Positions 42,664-53,076 of a stretch of 64,000 nt of DNA are shown piece after piece. The DNA lies in the NCBI RefSeq assembly GCF_016598595.1, contig NZ_CP066786.1:3433501-3497500 (forward strand), written 5' to 3'. The stretch comes from Martelella lutilitoris (lineage in GTDB: Bacteria; Pseudomonadota; Alphaproteobacteria; Rhizobiales; Rhizobiaceae). Below the pieces are notes generated by a model. The model had not been told where the DNA came from. It was given only the letters and a program-made list of their open reading frames with translations, and did not search any database. A program made the translations under genes and the position numbers. How positions within the stretch are numbered: the stretch's first letter is position 1; each line of letters opens with the position of its first letter.

Positions 42664-44136
42664 ATGAGCAGTCAAATGATCCCCGTTGAACCCTTTGACT
42701 ATGTCGTCTTCGGCGCCACCGGCGACCTGACGGAGCGCAAGCTTCTACCCGCGCTCTACCACAGGCAGATTGCCGGCCAGTTCACCGAGCCGACGCGCAT
42801 CATCGGCGCGTCCCGCTCGGAGCTTTCGTCCGAGGATTTCCGCAAGCACGCACAGCAGGCGCTGAAGGAGCACCTGAAGCGCGGCGAATATGATGACGAG
42901 CAGGTAAGGAAGTTCCTGGCCCGCATCGAATATGTGCCGGTCGATGCGACGACCAACAAGGGCTGGGACGCGCTGAAGAAGATGCTGGAAGACGGCAAGG
43001 ACCGGGTCCGCGCCTTCTACATGGCCGTGGCGCCGAGCATTTTCGGCCCGATCTGCGACGGCATCCGCGACCACAAGCTGATCACCAAGCAAACCCGCAT
43101 CGTCGTGGAAAAGCCGCTCGGGCGCGACCTCGATTCGGCGCTCAAGCTCAACGATATGATCGGCAAGGTGTTCAGGGAAGAACAGGTCTTCCGCATCGAC
43201 CACTATCTCGGCAAGGAAACGGTGCAGAACCTGATGGCGCTGCGCTTTGCCAATGCGCTCTACGAGCCGCTGTGGAACGCCAATCACATCGACCATGTGC
43301 AGATCACGGTTGCCGAGGAAGTCGGCCTTGAAGGCCGCGCCGGTTATTACGACAAGTCCGGCGCCCTGCGCGACATGGTGCAGAACCACATCCTCAACGT
43401 GCTCTGCATGGTGGCGATGGAAACGCCGCATTCCATGGAAGCCGAGGCCGTGCGCGACGAAAAGCTCAAGGTGCTGCGCTCGCTCAAACCCATTACCGAC
43501 GAGAATGCCGGCTATCTGACCGTGCGCGGCCAGTACCGCGCCGGCGCATCCAAGGGCGGGCCGGTCAAGGGCTATCTGGAAGAACTGGAAGGCGAGTCCA
43601 ACACCGAGACCTTCGTCGCCATCAAGGCGGAGATCGACAACTGGCGCTGGGCGGGCGTGCCCTTCTACCTGCGCACCGGCAAGCGACTGGCGAGCCGGCT
43701 TTCGGAAATCGTCATCACCTTCAAACAGATCCCGCATTCGATCTTCGGGCCGAATGCCGGGCGCATCGCGTCCAACCAGTTGGTGCTGCGCCTGCAGCCC
43801 GATGAGGGCGTGAAACAGTGGCTGATGATCAAGGATCCGGGCCCGGGCGGCATGCGCCTGCGCCAGGTGGCGCTCGACATGAGCTTCGCGCAAGCCTTCG
43901 ACGTGCGCAACCCGGACGCCTATGAGCGACTGCTGCTCGATGTCATCCGCGCCAACCAGACGCTGTTCATGCGCCGGGACGAGGTCGAGGTCGCCTGGCG
44001 CTGGGTCGATCCGATCCTGAAGGCCTGGGAAGAGACCAACCAACCGGTGCAAGGCTATACCGCCGGCACCTGGGGCCCTTCGAAGTCGATCGCGCTGATC
44101 GAACGGGACGGCCGCACCTGGCACGAGCCCATGTGA
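42664..44136 (+). CDS. zwf: Glucose-6-phosphate 1-dehydrogenase
   Basis: A 490-residue cytosolic enzyme that oxidises glucose-6-phosphate to the lactone, entry to the Entner-Doudoroff and pentose-phosphate routes. VVFGATGDLTERKLLPALY is the NADP loop, VVEKPLGRDL and RIDHYLGKETVQNLMALRF the active site with the conserved His. Full length. The start at 42664 is preceded by GAGGAC. It leads zwf-pgl-edd; pgl follows after 27 bases. Confidence 0.97.
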   Translation: MSSQMIPVEPFDYVVFGATGDLTERKLLPALYHRQIAGQFTEPTRIIGASRSELSSEDFRKHAQQALKEHLKRGEYDDEQVRKFLARIEYVPVDATTNKGWDALKKMLEDGKDRVRAFYMAVAPSIFGPICDGIRDHKLITKQTRIVVEKPLGRDLDSALKLNDMIGKVFREEQVFRIDHYLGKETVQNLMALRFANALYEPLWNANHIDHVQITVAEEVGLEGRAGYYDKSGALRDMVQNHILNVLCMVAMETPHSMEAEAVRDEKLKVLRSLKPITDENAGYLTVRGQYRAGASKGGPVKGYLEELEGESNTETFVAIKAEIDNWRWAGVPFYLRTGKRLASRLSEIVITFKQIPHSIFGPNAGRIASNQLVLRLQPDEGVKQWLMIKDPGPGGMRLRQVALDMSFAQAFDVRNPDAYERLLLDVIRANQTLFMRRDEVEVAWRWVDPILKAWEETNQPVQGYTAGTWGPSKSIALIERDGRTWHEPM

Positions 44137-44163
44137 GGCGACGAAACACCAGCCGAGAGCATC

Positions 44164-44862
44164 ATGACCAAGAACATGCACACATTTGACGATGGCGCCC
44201 GGCTTGCGGCCCGTCTTGCCGGCGATGTCGCCGACAAGCTGGCCGAAGCCGTCGCCGAAAAGGGAGCGGCCTCCATCGCCGTTTCCGGCGGTTCGACGCC
44301 GAAGGCGTTCTTCAGGGCACTCTCCCAAGCCGGGATCGACTGGGAAAAGGTCACGATCACCCTCGTCGATGAACGGTTCGTCCCGGAAGACAGCCCCCGT
44401 TCGAACCACAAGCTGGTGAAGGAAAACCTGCTTCTGGGCCCGGCCGCCGCGGCGCGCTTCATTCCGCTTTACCAGAACGTCGAAACGGCAGAGGAAGCCG
44501 CCGAGATCGTTACCAACAAGGTTTCGGCGACAAGCCTGCCCTTCGATGTCGTCGTGCTCGGCATGGGAACCGATGGCCACACGGCCTCGTTCTTCCCAGG
44601 AGGCGATACGCTTGGCCGCGCGCTCGACATGAAGACGCCGGCCGGCGTGATGTCCATGCATGCCGAAGGCGCCGGCGAGGCCCGCCTCACCTTCACCTTC
44701 TCGAGCCTCGAAAATGCCGGCCTTCTGGTGTTGCACATCGAAGGCCGGGAAAAGATGGATGTTCTGGAAAAGGCCCTTGCCGGCGACGACGAAACGGAAA
44801 TGCCCATCCGCGCCGTCCTTTCGAGAGCCACCTCCCCCGTGAATATCTACTGGGCGCCCTGA
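44164..44862 (+). CDS. pgl: 6-phosphogluconolactonase
   Basis: A 232-residue enzyme of the DevB type that opens the lactone made by Zwf. [38 protein letters not shown] and [17 protein letters not shown] are the conserved blocks. It is the second gene of the zwf-pgl-edd operon, with edd 49 bases later. Confidence 0.96.
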   Translation: MTKNMHTFDDGARLAARLAGDVADKLAEAVAEKGAASIAVSGGSTPKAFFRALSQAGIDWEKVTITLVDERFVPEDSPRSNHKLVKENLLLGPAAAARFIPLYQNVETAEEAAEIVTNKVSATSLPFDVVVLGMGTDGHTASFFPGGDTLGRALDMKTPAGVMSMHAEGAGEARLTFTFSSLENAGLLVLHIEGREKMDVLEKALAGDDETEMPIRAVLSRATSPVNIYWAP

Positions 44863-44911
44863 CAATTCTGCCGGGCGCCTTCCGCGTTTCTTTAGAAAAC
44901 AGGAAAAGCCC

Positions 44912-46735
44912 ATGACCGCCGATCCCCGCATTGCAGAGATCACCGCCCGCATCGTCGAGCGATCCAAACCCACGCGCGAAGCCTATCTCGATCGCGTCAG
45001 CCAGGCCATTTCCAAGGGCGTGCACCGCTCGGTTCTGTCCTGCGGCAACCTTGCCCATGGCTTTGCCGTCTGTTCCCCCGCCGAGAAGGAGGCGCTGTCC
45101 GGCGACAGCGTGCCCAATCTCGGCATTATCACCGCCTATAACGACATGCTCTCGGCGCATCAGCCGTTCGAGACCTTTCCGCAGACCATCCGCGAGGCCG
45201 CGCGCGAGGCCGGCGGCGTCGCCCAGGTCGCCGGCGGGGTGCCGGCCATGTGCGACGGCGTCACCCAGGGCCAGCCGGGCATGGAACTGTCGCTCTTCTC
45301 CCGCGACCTGATCGCCATGGCGGCTGCCGTCGGGCTTTCCCACAACATGTTCGATGCCGCCGTCTATCTCGGCGTCTGCGACAAGATCGTGCCCGGCCTC
45401 GCCATGGCGGCGCTGACCTTCGGCCACCTGCCGACGATCTTCATTCCCGCAGGTCCGATGACCACCGGCCAGGGCAATGACGAGAAGTCGCAGATCCGCC
45501 AGCTCTATGCGGAAGGCAAGGTCGGCCGCAAGGAACTGCTGGAATCGGAATCGAAATCCTATCACGGGCCCGGCACCTGCACCTTCTACGGCACGGCCAA
45601 TTCCAACCAGATGCTGATGGAGATGATGGGCCTGCACATGCCGGGCGCCTCCTTCATCAATCCAAACACGCCGCTGCGCGAGGCGCTGACGAAAGAGGCG
45701 GTCAAGCGCGCCTTCGCCATCACCGTCAACGGCAACGAGTTCACGCCGGTCGGCCAGATGGTCGATGAACGCTCGATCGTCAACGGCGTCGTCGGCCTTC
45801 ACGCCACGGGCGGCTCGACCAATCACACCATGCACCTGATCGCCATGGCCAGGGCCGGCGGCATCCAGCTCACCTGGCAGGATATCTCCGACCTTTCCGA
45901 CATCGTGCCGCTTCTGGCGCGCGTCTATCCGAACGGACTTGCCGATGTGAACCATTTCCACGCCGCGGGCGGCATGGGCTACCTCATCCGCCAGTTGCTG
46001 AACGCCGGCTTCCTGCACGACGATGTCCGCACCGTCTTCGGCGAGGGCATGGAGGCCTACGCGATCGACGTCAAGCTCGGCGAAAACGGCACCGTCAGCC
46101 GCGAGCCGATCGGCAACGGCCCGAGCGCCGACCCGAAGGTCCTGACCACCCATGACAAGCCGTTCCAGCCCAATGGCGGGCTGAAGATGCTGAAGGGCAA
46201 TATCGGCAAGGGCGTGATCAAGATTTCCGCCGTGAAGCCCGAACGCCGCGTCATCGAGGCGCCTGCCATCGTCTTCCAGGATCAGCAGGAACTGCAGACG
46301 GCCTTCAAGGCCGGCGAGCTCAACCGCGACTTCATTGCCGTTGTGCGCTTCCAGGGGCCGAAGTCGAACGGCATGCCCGAACTCCACCGGCTGACCCCGC
46401 CGCTCGGTGTGCTGCAGGACCGCGGCTACAAGGTGGCGCTCGTCACCGACGGCCGCATGTCCGGCGCCTCCGGCAAGGTTCCGGCTGCTATCCACGTCAC
46501 CCCCGAAGCCAAGGATGGCGGACCGATCGCCAAGATCCGCGACGGCGACATGCTGCGGCTCGATGCCGAGAACGGAACGCTTGAGGCGCTCGTTCCGGCG
46601 GATGAGTTCGACGCCCGCGAGGTCGCGACCGCTGATCTCTCCGGCAATGAATTCGGCATGGGCCGTGAACTCTTCGCCCCCTTCCGCCACCATGTCGGCA
46701 CCGCCGACGAAGGCGCAAGTGTCGTCTTCGGCTGA
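44912..46735 (+). CDS. edd: 6-phosphogluconate dehydratase
   Basis: A 607-residue iron-sulfur dehydratase that makes KDPG, the defining Entner-Doudoroff step. The Cys motifs [31 protein letters not shown] and the later [13 protein letters not shown] match Edd, with the third Cys segment in the middle of the protein. KDPG aldolase is not in this window. The gene closes the operon, and a hairpin follows. Confidence 0.97.
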   Translation: MTADPRIAEITARIVERSKPTREAYLDRVSQAISKGVHRSVLSCGNLAHGFAVCSPAEKEALSGDSVPNLGIITAYNDMLSAHQPFETFPQTIREAAREAGGVAQVAGGVPAMCDGVTQGQPGMELSLFSRDLIAMAAAVGLSHNMFDAAVYLGVCDKIVPGLAMAALTFGHLPTIFIPAGPMTTGQGNDEKSQIRQLYAEGKVGRKELLESESKSYHGPGTCTFYGTANSNQMLMEMMGLHMPGASFINPNTPLREALTKEAVKRAFAITVNGNEFTPVGQMVDERSIVNGVVGLHATGGSTNHTMHLIAMARAGGIQLTWQDISDLSDIVPLLARVYPNGLADVNHFHAAGGMGYLIRQLLNAGFLHDDVRTVFGEGMEAYAIDVKLGENGTVSREPIGNGPSADPKVLTTHDKPFQPNGGLKMLKGNIGKGVIKISAVKPERRVIEAPAIVFQDQQELQTAFKAGELNRDFIAVVRFQGPKSNGMPELHRLTPPLGVLQDRGYKVALVTDGRMSGASGKVPAAIHVTPEAKDGGPIAKIRDGDMLRLDAENGTLEALVPADEFDAREVATADLSGNEFGMGRELFAPFRHHVGTADEGASVVFG

Positions 46736-46745
46736 AAACCGGCTA

Positions 46746-46772
46746 GCCCGGCGCATCACTGCTGCGCCGGGC
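46746..46772 (+). terminator. Hairpin ending the zwf-pgl-edd operon
   Basis: Stem GCCCGGCGC/GCGCCGGGC with a nine-base loop, ten bases after the edd stop. No long T run follows, so it may be rho-assisted. Confidence 0.55.
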
Positions 46773-47189
46773 ACAAGTTACCAACCCCGCCCGATACCCC
46801 GGCCATCCTCATGCCTGACACCAGGCCCCACACCGCATCGCACCTGACTGGCGCGACGAAGGGGCGTGGTGTGTTCTCGCACGCATCCGGGCGCCATTTG
46901 ACGCCCACGCTCTCGAGATCGTTAACACGCTGATTCAATCCGTGATCGGCTGCCTCAATCCCTGCGCTTTGCTGCCACTAAATCACCATACCCGATCTCT
47001 AATCGGGGGCCACGGGAAACAATTTCCCGACCCTTTTCGTTTGGGAGGCATGGAATCAATCGCGCGACCGACAAAGTGTAGCATTCCGGCAACAGAGACA
47101 GCCGATCTGATGCATTTTCGGGGAATTTAATTGAACGATTGATCACATGAACCATTTCTCCCTCATCGAAGGACAAGATGGAGACTGTA
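46773..47189. other. Intergenic region between edd and the Omp25/31-like gene
   Basis: About 415 bases with no credible gene. AT content rises towards 47090-47160, the probable promoter zone of the porin-like gene (several ATTGA and GATTGATCACATG stretches). Nothing else was recognised. Confidence 0.4.
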
Positions 47190-47864
47190 ATGAAGAAAAT
47201 TCTTCTCGCTTCCGCCGCGATCGTCGCAATGGCCGCCTCCGCCGAAGCGGCCGATGTCGTCGCCACGCCGGCGCCCGCCGAACCCTATGTCGCCCCGCAG
47301 GTCATCCCGCAGACCTTCAACTGGTCGGGCTTCTACCTCGGCGGCACCGGCGGCTACGACTGGGCAACGGCCAACATGCACTACAATGGCGCCCAGGTCG
47401 GCAGCGACGACTTTGACGGCGGCAAGCTCGGCGGTTTCGCCGGCTACAACTATCAGTTCGACAACAACATCGTCGTCGGTGTCGAAGGCGAGCTGGACTA
47501 CAACTGGAATGAGCAGACCTACAATGTCGGCCTGCCTTACAGCGTGAAGGCCGGTTCGGACTGGGAAGGCTCGGTCCGCGGCCGCGTCGGCTACGCGTTC
47601 GACAACGCCCTGCTCTACGCAACGGGCGGCTGGGCGATCGCCAACGGTTATGTTGACGGCAACGGTCTCAACCAGGACCAGGCCTTCAACGGCTGGACTG
47701 TCGGCGCCGGTCTGGATTACGCCCTTTCCAACAACGTCTTTGCCGGTCTGGAATATCGCTATACCGACTTCGGCAAGAAGGACTTCGACGGCGCGCTCTC
47801 CGGCTTTGAGGCGAAGGACTACACGTCCAACCGCGTCATGGCCCGTGTCGGTTACAAGTTCTGA
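47190..47864 (+). CDS. Omp25/Omp31-type outer-membrane protein
   Basis: A 224-residue surface barrel. A signal peptide ending SAEAAD precedes the family hallmark FNWSGFYLGGTGGYDWA, with later strands GYNYQFDNNIVVGVEGELDYNW and GLEYRYTDFG and a C-terminal Phe in RVGYKF for BamA recognition. Omp25/31-like proteins are abundant in Brucella and rhizobia and stabilise the envelope. The start at 47190 has GGAGAC at good spacing. It is monocistronic with a strong terminator. Confidence 0.92.
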   Translation: MKKILLASAAIVAMAASAEAADVVATPAPAEPYVAPQVIPQTFNWSGFYLGGTGGYDWATANMHYNGAQVGSDDFDGGKLGGFAGYNYQFDNNIVVGVEGELDYNWNEQTYNVGLPYSVKAGSDWEGSVRGRVGYAFDNALLYATGGWAIANGYVDGNGLNQDQAFNGWTVGAGLDYALSNNVFAGLEYRYTDFGKKDFDGALSGFEAKDYTSNRVMARVGYKF

Positions 47865-47938
47865 TCCCTGCGGCGGGGCGCATTGCCCCGCCACTCTTTA
47901 CCGTCGCACTCCTCCCCTCCCTGCGTCGGAAAGAAGAA

Positions 47939-47968
47939 GCCCCGCCGGTTATGCCGGCGGGGCTTTTT
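47939..47968 (+). terminator. Terminator of the Omp25/31-like gene
   Basis: Ten-base stem GCCCCGCCGG/CCGGCGGGGC with a five-base loop and five T, 75 bases after the stop. Confidence 0.92.
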
Positions 47969-48068
47969 AGAGCGCCGTGCATCCATTCGGATGCACAAAG
48001 GACGCTCTAACCTATTGAATCTACGCATCGTGCTTTCCGAAGATCGATTCCGATTTTCGGGCCGATGC
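47967..48068. repeat. Nested palindromic repeat of the rhizobial intergenic type
   Basis: TTAGAGCG (47967-47974) pairs with CGCTCTAA (48003-48010) around an inner hairpin GTGCATCC/GGATGCAC; a second unit GCATCG...CGATGC (48025-48068) carries an inner CCGAAGATCG and CGATTTTCGG. These sequences are typical of repeated intergenic elements in Rhizobium and Agrobacterium. It separates the porin-like gene from aglK. Confidence 0.75.
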
Positions 48069-48094
48069 TGTAGTCGGGCCATTCGTTTTCGGGT

Positions 48095-49192
48095 TCAGCG
48101 GTAGAGGTAGCTGTGGCCCTTCTCGTCGAAGAGATGGCGCTTTTCCGGATCGGCGGCAAACCGCATCGTATCGCCGGGCCTGCCCTCGTGGATGCCGGGC
48201 AGCTTGACGATGATCGGGTCCTCGTCGATCAGTTCGCCCTCGATATAGATGAGCGTGACCTCGCCCAGCGCCTCGATGATCGAGACCTTGCCCTCGAACA
48301 GAAAGTCCTCGCCGTCCTCCGCCTCGCGCACATCTTCCGGACGCACGCCGAAGCTGGCGCTCTTGCCCATATCCCCTTCCGGCGTCTTGACCGGAATTTC
48401 GAGGCGCTTGCCGTCCTTGAGCTCGATCTCGGTGGTCTCGCCCGTGCGGGTGATCTTGGCGGGCATGATGTTCATGGCCGGCGAGCCGATGAACTGGGCC
48501 ACGAACAGGTTCGCCGGGCGCTCGTAGAGCTCCAGCGGCGGGCCGACCTGCTCTATATAGCCGCCAGAAAGCACCACGATCCGGTCGGCAAGCGTCATCG
48601 CCTCCACCTGGTCGTGGGTCACGTAGATCATCGTCGTCTCGGACATCTTGCTGTTGAGCTTGGCGATCTCGATACGGGTCGCGACACGCAGCGCCGCGTC
48701 GAGGTTCGACAGCGGCTCGTCGAACAGGAACACCTTCGGATCGCGGCAGATCGCCCGGCCGATCGCCACGCGCTGCCGCTGGCCGCCGGAAAGCGCCTTG
48801 GGCAGGCGATCGAGATAGGGCGTGATCTGCAGCATCTCCGCGGCAGCCCTGACGCGCCGGTCGATCTCTTCCTTGCTTTCCTTGGCGATCCGCATGCCAA
48901 AGGCCATGTTGTCATAGACCGACATGTGCGGATAAAGCGCGTAGGTCTGGAACACCATGGCAATGCCGCGCTTGGAGGGCGGAATCTGGTTGACGACCTG
49001 CCCGTCGATCGCAATCTCGCCGCCGGAGATTTCCTCCAGGCCCGCGATCATCCGCAGAAGCGTCGACTTGCCGCAACCCGACGGACCGACAAAGACGACG
49101 AACTCGCCGGGATTGATGTCGAGGTCGACGCCGTGAAGCACCTCGACATTGCCATAGGATTTCTTGACCTTCTTGAGGGTAACACCAGTCAT
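48095..49192 (-). CDS. aglK: Alpha-glucoside ABC transporter ATPase
   Basis: A 365-residue sugar ABC ATPase of the MalK/UgpC type. Walker A is GPSGCGKSTLLRM, the signature LSGGQRQRVAIGRA, Walker B VFLFDEPLSNLD, and the C-terminal regulatory TOBE domains extend from about 240. The start at 49192 has AGGGGCG upstream. It closes the agl operon after aglA, consistent with aglEFGAK of Sinorhizobium, where it powers uptake of sucrose, maltose and trehalose. Confidence 0.94.
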   Translation of the reverse strand: MTGVTLKKVKKSYGNVEVLHGVDLDINPGEFVVFVGPSGCGKSTLLRMIAGLEEISGGEIAIDGQVVNQIPPSKRGIAMVFQTYALYPHMSVYDNMAFGMRIAKESKEEIDRRVRAAAEMLQITPYLDRLPKALSGGQRQRVAIGRAICRDPKVFLFDEPLSNLDAALRVATRIEIAKLNSKMSETTMIYVTHDQVEAMTLADRIVVLSGGYIEQVGPPLELYERPANLFVAQFIGSPAMNIMPAKITRTGETTEIELKDGKRLEIPVKTPEGDMGKSASFGVRPEDVREAEDGEDFLFEGKVSIIEALGEVTLIYIEGELIDEDPIIVKLPGIHEGRPGDTMRFAADPEKRHLFDEKGHSYLYR

Positions 49193-49209
49193 CTTTCGCC
49201 CCTTTTCCC

Positions 49210-50871
49210 CTATGCGCTCTGGCGGGCGAAATAGCCGCCCCAGGCAGGAAGTTGTACCATGGTCCCGTCCTCCTCGGCAGAGAAACCGTGGTCGCCGGTT
49301 GAAAACGCGGTCCATGCGCCTTCGGGCAGCCGGACCTTTGCCGGCTCGGCCGACATGTTGAACACGCAAAGAACCGTTTCGCCTGCCCCTTCACGCGTGA
49401 ACACCAGCACGGCGTCATCGCCCGATGAAAGGAAACGGATCACGCCCTTGGCAAGCGCCGGGTGCGCCTTGCGGAAGGCGATGAAGCGGCGATACTGCTC
49501 AAGCACGGAGGAAGGATTGCCGGCCTGCACGTCAACGGCCTTCATCACGTGATCGGCCGAAACCGGCAGCCAGGTTTTCTCCGCAGTCGAAAATCCGGCA
49601 TTGGCCGCGCCCGCCTGCCACGCCATCGGCGTGCGGCAGCCATCGCGCCCCTTGAACTCCGGCCAGAACTCGATGCCATAAGGGTCCTGCAGGTCCTCAA
49701 AGGCGATATCGGCTTCGGTCAGACCGAGTTCCTCGCCCTCGTAGAGGCAGATCGAACCTTTCAACGTCATCAAAAGGGCGCCGAGCATCTTGGCATATGC
49801 CGTCTGGTCGGCGACATCCGCGCCCCAACGCGTGAGGTGCCGCACCACATCATGGTTGGAGAACGCCCAGCAGGCCCAGCCTTCCGGAGCGGCCGCGTCG
49901 AAGGCATTGATCGACTCGATCACGCGCTTCGGCGTCACCTGTTGTGGAGCCAGGAATTCGAAGGCGTAGCACATCTGCATCTTGTCGTCGCCGGAAGTAT
50001 ATTCACCGACGATCTCGAGACCGCGCTGACTGTCCCCCACCTCGCCGACAGCGGCGATCGCCGGATACTCCTCCATCAGCGCGCGCAGGCGCTTCAGGAA
50101 TTCGAGGTTCTCCGGCCGGCTCTTGTCGTAGAGATGTTCCTGGTAGTTGTAGGGGTTGACGGCGGGCGCCGTGCTGTCGTTCCTGAGTTCGGGCGCCAGC
50201 GCCGGATTGTCGCGCAATTCCTTGTCGCAGAAATAGAAGTTGATCGTATCGAGCCGGAAACCGTCGACGCCGCGCTCCAGCCAGAAGCGGGCCGCGTCGA
50301 GCAATGCATCCTGAACGTCCGGATTGTGGAAGTTCAGATCCGGCTGCGAGACCAGGAAATTGTGCATGTAATATTGCAGCCGGCGCGAGTCCCACTGCCA
50401 GGCCGAGCCGCCGAAGATCGACAGCCAGTTGTTGGGCGGCGAGCCATCGGGCTTCGCATCCGCCCAGACATACCAGTCGGCCTTCGGATTGTCGCGGTTC
50501 GCACGGCTTTCCATGAACCAGGGATGCTGGTCTGACGTGTGGGAGAGCACGAGGTCGATCATGATCTTGAGGCCAAGATCATGAGCCTTCTCGATCATCT
50601 GATCGAAATCGGAAAGCGTGCCGAACATCGGATCGATGTCCTTGTAGTTCGACACGTCATAGCCGAAATCCTTCATCGGCGAGGTGAAGAAGGGCGAGAT
50701 CCAGATGGCATCGGCGCCGAGCCCGGCGATATAATCGAGCCGGTCGGCAATGCCGCGGATGTCGCCGACGCCGTCGCCGTCGGAATCCTGGAAGGAACGC
50801 GGATAAATCTGATAGATGACGGCGCCGCGCCACCAGTCCTTGTCCGCTTGGTTGATATTGGGTTCGGTCAT
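49210..50871 (-). CDS. aglA: Alpha-glucosidase, glycoside hydrolase family 13
   Basis: A 553-residue cytoplasmic enzyme. DADAIWISPFFTSPMKDFGYD and the catalytic nucleophile motif DGFRLDTINFYF (Asp), the acid/base AVGEVGD (Glu) and AFSNHDVVRH (Asp) are those of the oligo-1,6-/alpha-glucosidase group. No signal peptide, so it acts on sugars after import by AglEFGK, releasing glucose for the Entner-Doudoroff genes nearby. aglG lies 51 bases upstream on the same strand. Confidence 0.96.
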   Translation of the reverse strand: MTEPNINQADKDWWRGAVIYQIYPRSFQDSDGDGVGDIRGIADRLDYIAGLGADAIWISPFFTSPMKDFGYDVSNYKDIDPMFGTLSDFDQMIEKAHDLGLKIMIDLVLSHTSDQHPWFMESRANRDNPKADWYVWADAKPDGSPPNNWLSIFGGSAWQWDSRRLQYYMHNFLVSQPDLNFHNPDVQDALLDAARFWLERGVDGFRLDTINFYFCDKELRDNPALAPELRNDSTAPAVNPYNYQEHLYDKSRPENLEFLKRLRALMEEYPAIAAVGEVGDSQRGLEIVGEYTSGDDKMQMCYAFEFLAPQQVTPKRVIESINAFDAAAPEGWACWAFSNHDVVRHLTRWGADVADQTAYAKMLGALLMTLKGSICLYEGEELGLTEADIAFEDLQDPYGIEFWPEFKGRDGCRTPMAWQAGAANAGFSTAEKTWLPVSADHVMKAVDVQAGNPSSVLEQYRRFIAFRKAHPALAKGVIRFLSSGDDAVLVFTREGAGETVLCVFNMSAEPAKVRLPEGAWTAFSTGDHGFSAEEDGTMVQLPAWGGYFARQSA

Positions 50872-50922
50872 TGTCTTTCTTTTCTGTATCCTGATGTCAC
50901 GGTTTTCGCTCGAGGGCGGCCA

Positions 50923-52065
50923 TCAGCCGCCCTTGACCGAACCGGCCAGAAGGCCGCGCACGAGATAGCGCTGCAGGGCAAAGAACACGATCAGGGGCAC
51001 GATGATCGACACGAAGGCCGATGCCGTCAGGATCTCCCAGTTCCCGCCCCTGGAACCCAGCAACTCTCTCAACCGCGCCGTCAGCACGATCGTCTGCTCG
51101 GAATTGCCGAGGAACACGGTCGCCACCAGAAGGTCGTTCCAGGTCCACAGGAACTGGAAGATCGCGAAGGAAGCGAGCGCCGGATAGGAGAGCGGCAGAA
51201 TGATCTTGTTGAAGATGGTGAAGTCGTTCGCGCCGTCGACGCGCGCCGATTCCATCAGTTCCCGCGGCAGGCCGGCGATGTAGTTGCGCAACAGATAGAT
51301 CGCCAGCGGCAGGCCGAAGCCCATATGCGCGAGCCATATGCCGACATAGGTCTTGGCCGGAACATCGAATGTCTGCCCGATGTAATTATACATCTTCAGA
51401 AGCGGGATCAGCGACATCTGCAGCGGCACGACGAGCAGGCCGACGACGATGGCCAGAAGCAGGTTGCGGAAGGGAAACTTCATCCACGAGAGCGCATAGG
51501 CGGCATAGGCCGCCACCAGCACCGGAATGATGGTCGAGGGGATGGCAACCGTCAGCGAGTTCAGGAAGGACTGGCCGATACCTTCCGCCGTCAGCACGTT
51601 GCGGTAGTTTTCCAGCGTGAAGCGTGGCGGAATCTCGGCGGTAACGAAAATCCGCTCGCCGCGCCTGCCGAAGGGTTCCGGCGAGGTCAGGCGATAATCC
51701 CCGTTCTCCTCGACGGTCAGCTGCATGCCGTCATCGAGATCGACGGTCTGGCCGACCTCGTATTCCTCTGGACTGAGCGAGGAGGTGCCGAAGCGCGAAA
51801 CCTTGCCGGCGCCGTCTTCCAGAGCATTGCCGGTATTGATGTAGAGGCCGCCCTCTTCCGTCTGCCCGGCCTCGCCCGGCGTGCGGTAGATCAGGTTCTG
51901 CGTCGAGGTTGCAAGCGAGGTCCACCAGCCGGAGGCGACGATCTGGTCCTTGTCGCGCAGCGACGTGACCAGCAGCCCGAAGGTCGGGATGGTCCACAGC
52001 ACCACGAGAACAAGGACGGTGATATGCGAGAACCAGACAAGCGGTGATTTCTTGTGCGAATACAT
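50923..52065 (-). CDS. aglG: Alpha-glucoside ABC transporter permease AglG
   Basis: A 380-residue MalG-type permease. One helix near the N-terminus is followed by an unusually long periplasmic loop (about residues 38-150) and then five helices, with the EAA-loop SARVDGANDFTIFNKIILPL that docks on the ATPase. The long loop distinguishes AglG from other sugar permeases of about 280 residues. It starts directly at the aglF stop with no gap, so the two are coupled. Confidence 0.93.
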   Translation of the reverse strand: MYSHKKSPLVWFSHITVLVLVVLWTIPTFGLLVTSLRDKDQIVASGWWTSLATSTQNLIYRTPGEAGQTEEGGLYINTGNALEDGAGKVSRFGTSSLSPEEYEVGQTVDLDDGMQLTVEENGDYRLTSPEPFGRRGERIFVTAEIPPRFTLENYRNVLTAEGIGQSFLNSLTVAIPSTIIPVLVAAYAAYALSWMKFPFRNLLLAIVVGLLVVPLQMSLIPLLKMYNYIGQTFDVPAKTYVGIWLAHMGFGLPLAIYLLRNYIAGLPRELMESARVDGANDFTIFNKIILPLSYPALASFAIFQFLWTWNDLLVATVFLGNSEQTIVLTARLRELLGSRGGNWEILTASAFVSIIVPLIVFFALQRYLVRGLLAGSVKGG

Positions 52066-53076
52066 TTACCGGCCCTCCATCTCTTTGCGCGCGTTGCGGA
52101 TGTTCCAGACCATGATCGGAATGACCAGAACCATGATGACGATGGCGATCGTGGCGCCACGGCCGAAATCGCCGCCGCCGCGGAACATCCAGTCGAACAT
52201 GAGATTGGCGAGCACTTGCGTATCCCACTGCCCGTTGGTCATCGCGAGAACGATATCGAAGATCTTCAGGACAATGATGGTGATCGTGGTCCAGACGACC
52301 GCGATGGTGTTGTAGATCTGCGGGATCATGATCTTGAAGAATATCTGCACCCCGTTGGCGCCGTCGATGACGGCGGCTTCGATGGTTTCTTCCGGAATGC
52401 CGCGCAGCGCCGCCGACAGCAGCACCATGGCAAAGCCGGTCTGGATCCACAAAAGGATGACCATCAGGAAGAAATTATTCCAGAAGGGCATGGCGATCCA
52501 CACATGCGGTTCGCCGCCCATGGCCACGACGATCGCGTTCAGAATGCCGATCTGCTCGCTGCCCTCGCCGCGATAGTCATAGACGAATTTCCAGATGACC
52601 GAGGCGCCGACGAAGGAGATCGCCATCGGCATGAAGATCATCATCTTGGCGAAGGAGCCCCACCAGATGCGGTCCGTCAGCCAGGCGATGATCAGGCCGA
52701 AGAAGGTCGACAGCGCCGGCACGAAGATCAGCCACAGCATGTTGTTGAACATCGACTGGCGGAATTCGGAATCCCCGAACATCCAGCGGTAATTGGCAAG
52801 CCCGACATAGGTGTCGCCGGAGGCGCCGTGAAGCGAATACCAGACGGATGCAACGACCGGATAGACGAGGTAAACGCCAAGCGACAGAAGCGCCGGACCG
52901 AGGAACAGCCAGGGACGTATCATCCCCGAGACGCGCAGATTGCGCGCACCATCTGCGGGGTCTTTGGTCTGTGACGGAAAAATCAGGTCGAGTAACTTGT
53001 TGGAGCCGTAGAAATAGGCCACTGCAGCGGCAACGCCGATGACCACAGCCAACAAGGCTTTTAAAATCTGTTCCAC
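52066..53076 (-). CDS. aglF: Alpha-glucoside ABC transporter permease AglF
   Basis: A 336-residue MalF-type permease. An N-terminal helix (about 7-28) precedes a short cytosolic linker, then six helices with the EAA-loop AAVIDGANGVQIFFKIMIPQI. It pairs with AglG. The 238-base gap from aglE holds a strong hairpin but no promoter that could be recognised. Confidence 0.93.
   Translation of the reverse strand: MEQILKALLAVVIGVAAAVAYFYGSNKLLDLIFPSQTKDPADGARNLRVSGMIRPWLFLGPALLSLGVYLVYPVVASVWYSLHGASGDTYVGLANYRWMFGDSEFRQSMFNNMLWLIFVPALSTFFGLIIAWLTDRIWWGSFAKMMIFMPMAISFVGASVIWKFVYDYRGEGSEQIGILNAIVVAMGGEPHVWIAMPFWNNFFLMVILLWIQTGFAMVLLSAALRGIPEETIEAAVIDGANGVQIFFKIMIPQIYNTIAVVWTTITIIVLKIFDIVLAMTNGQWDTQVLANLMFDWMFRGGGDFGRGATIAIVIMVLVIPIMVWNIRNARKEMEGR

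Noticed and set aside
42745..44973. A 742-codon minus-strand frame opposite zwf and pgl, and a 693-codon one opposite edd (44693-46774).
   Set aside because: Both mirror strongly coding plus-strand genes and encode His/Gln/Gly/Arg-rich sequence without recognisable domains. They are codon-bias shadows.
46942..47130. A 62-codon plus-strand frame before the Omp25/31-like gene.
   Set aside because: No ribosome site, unusual residue content for this genome, and it lies in the likely promoter zone.
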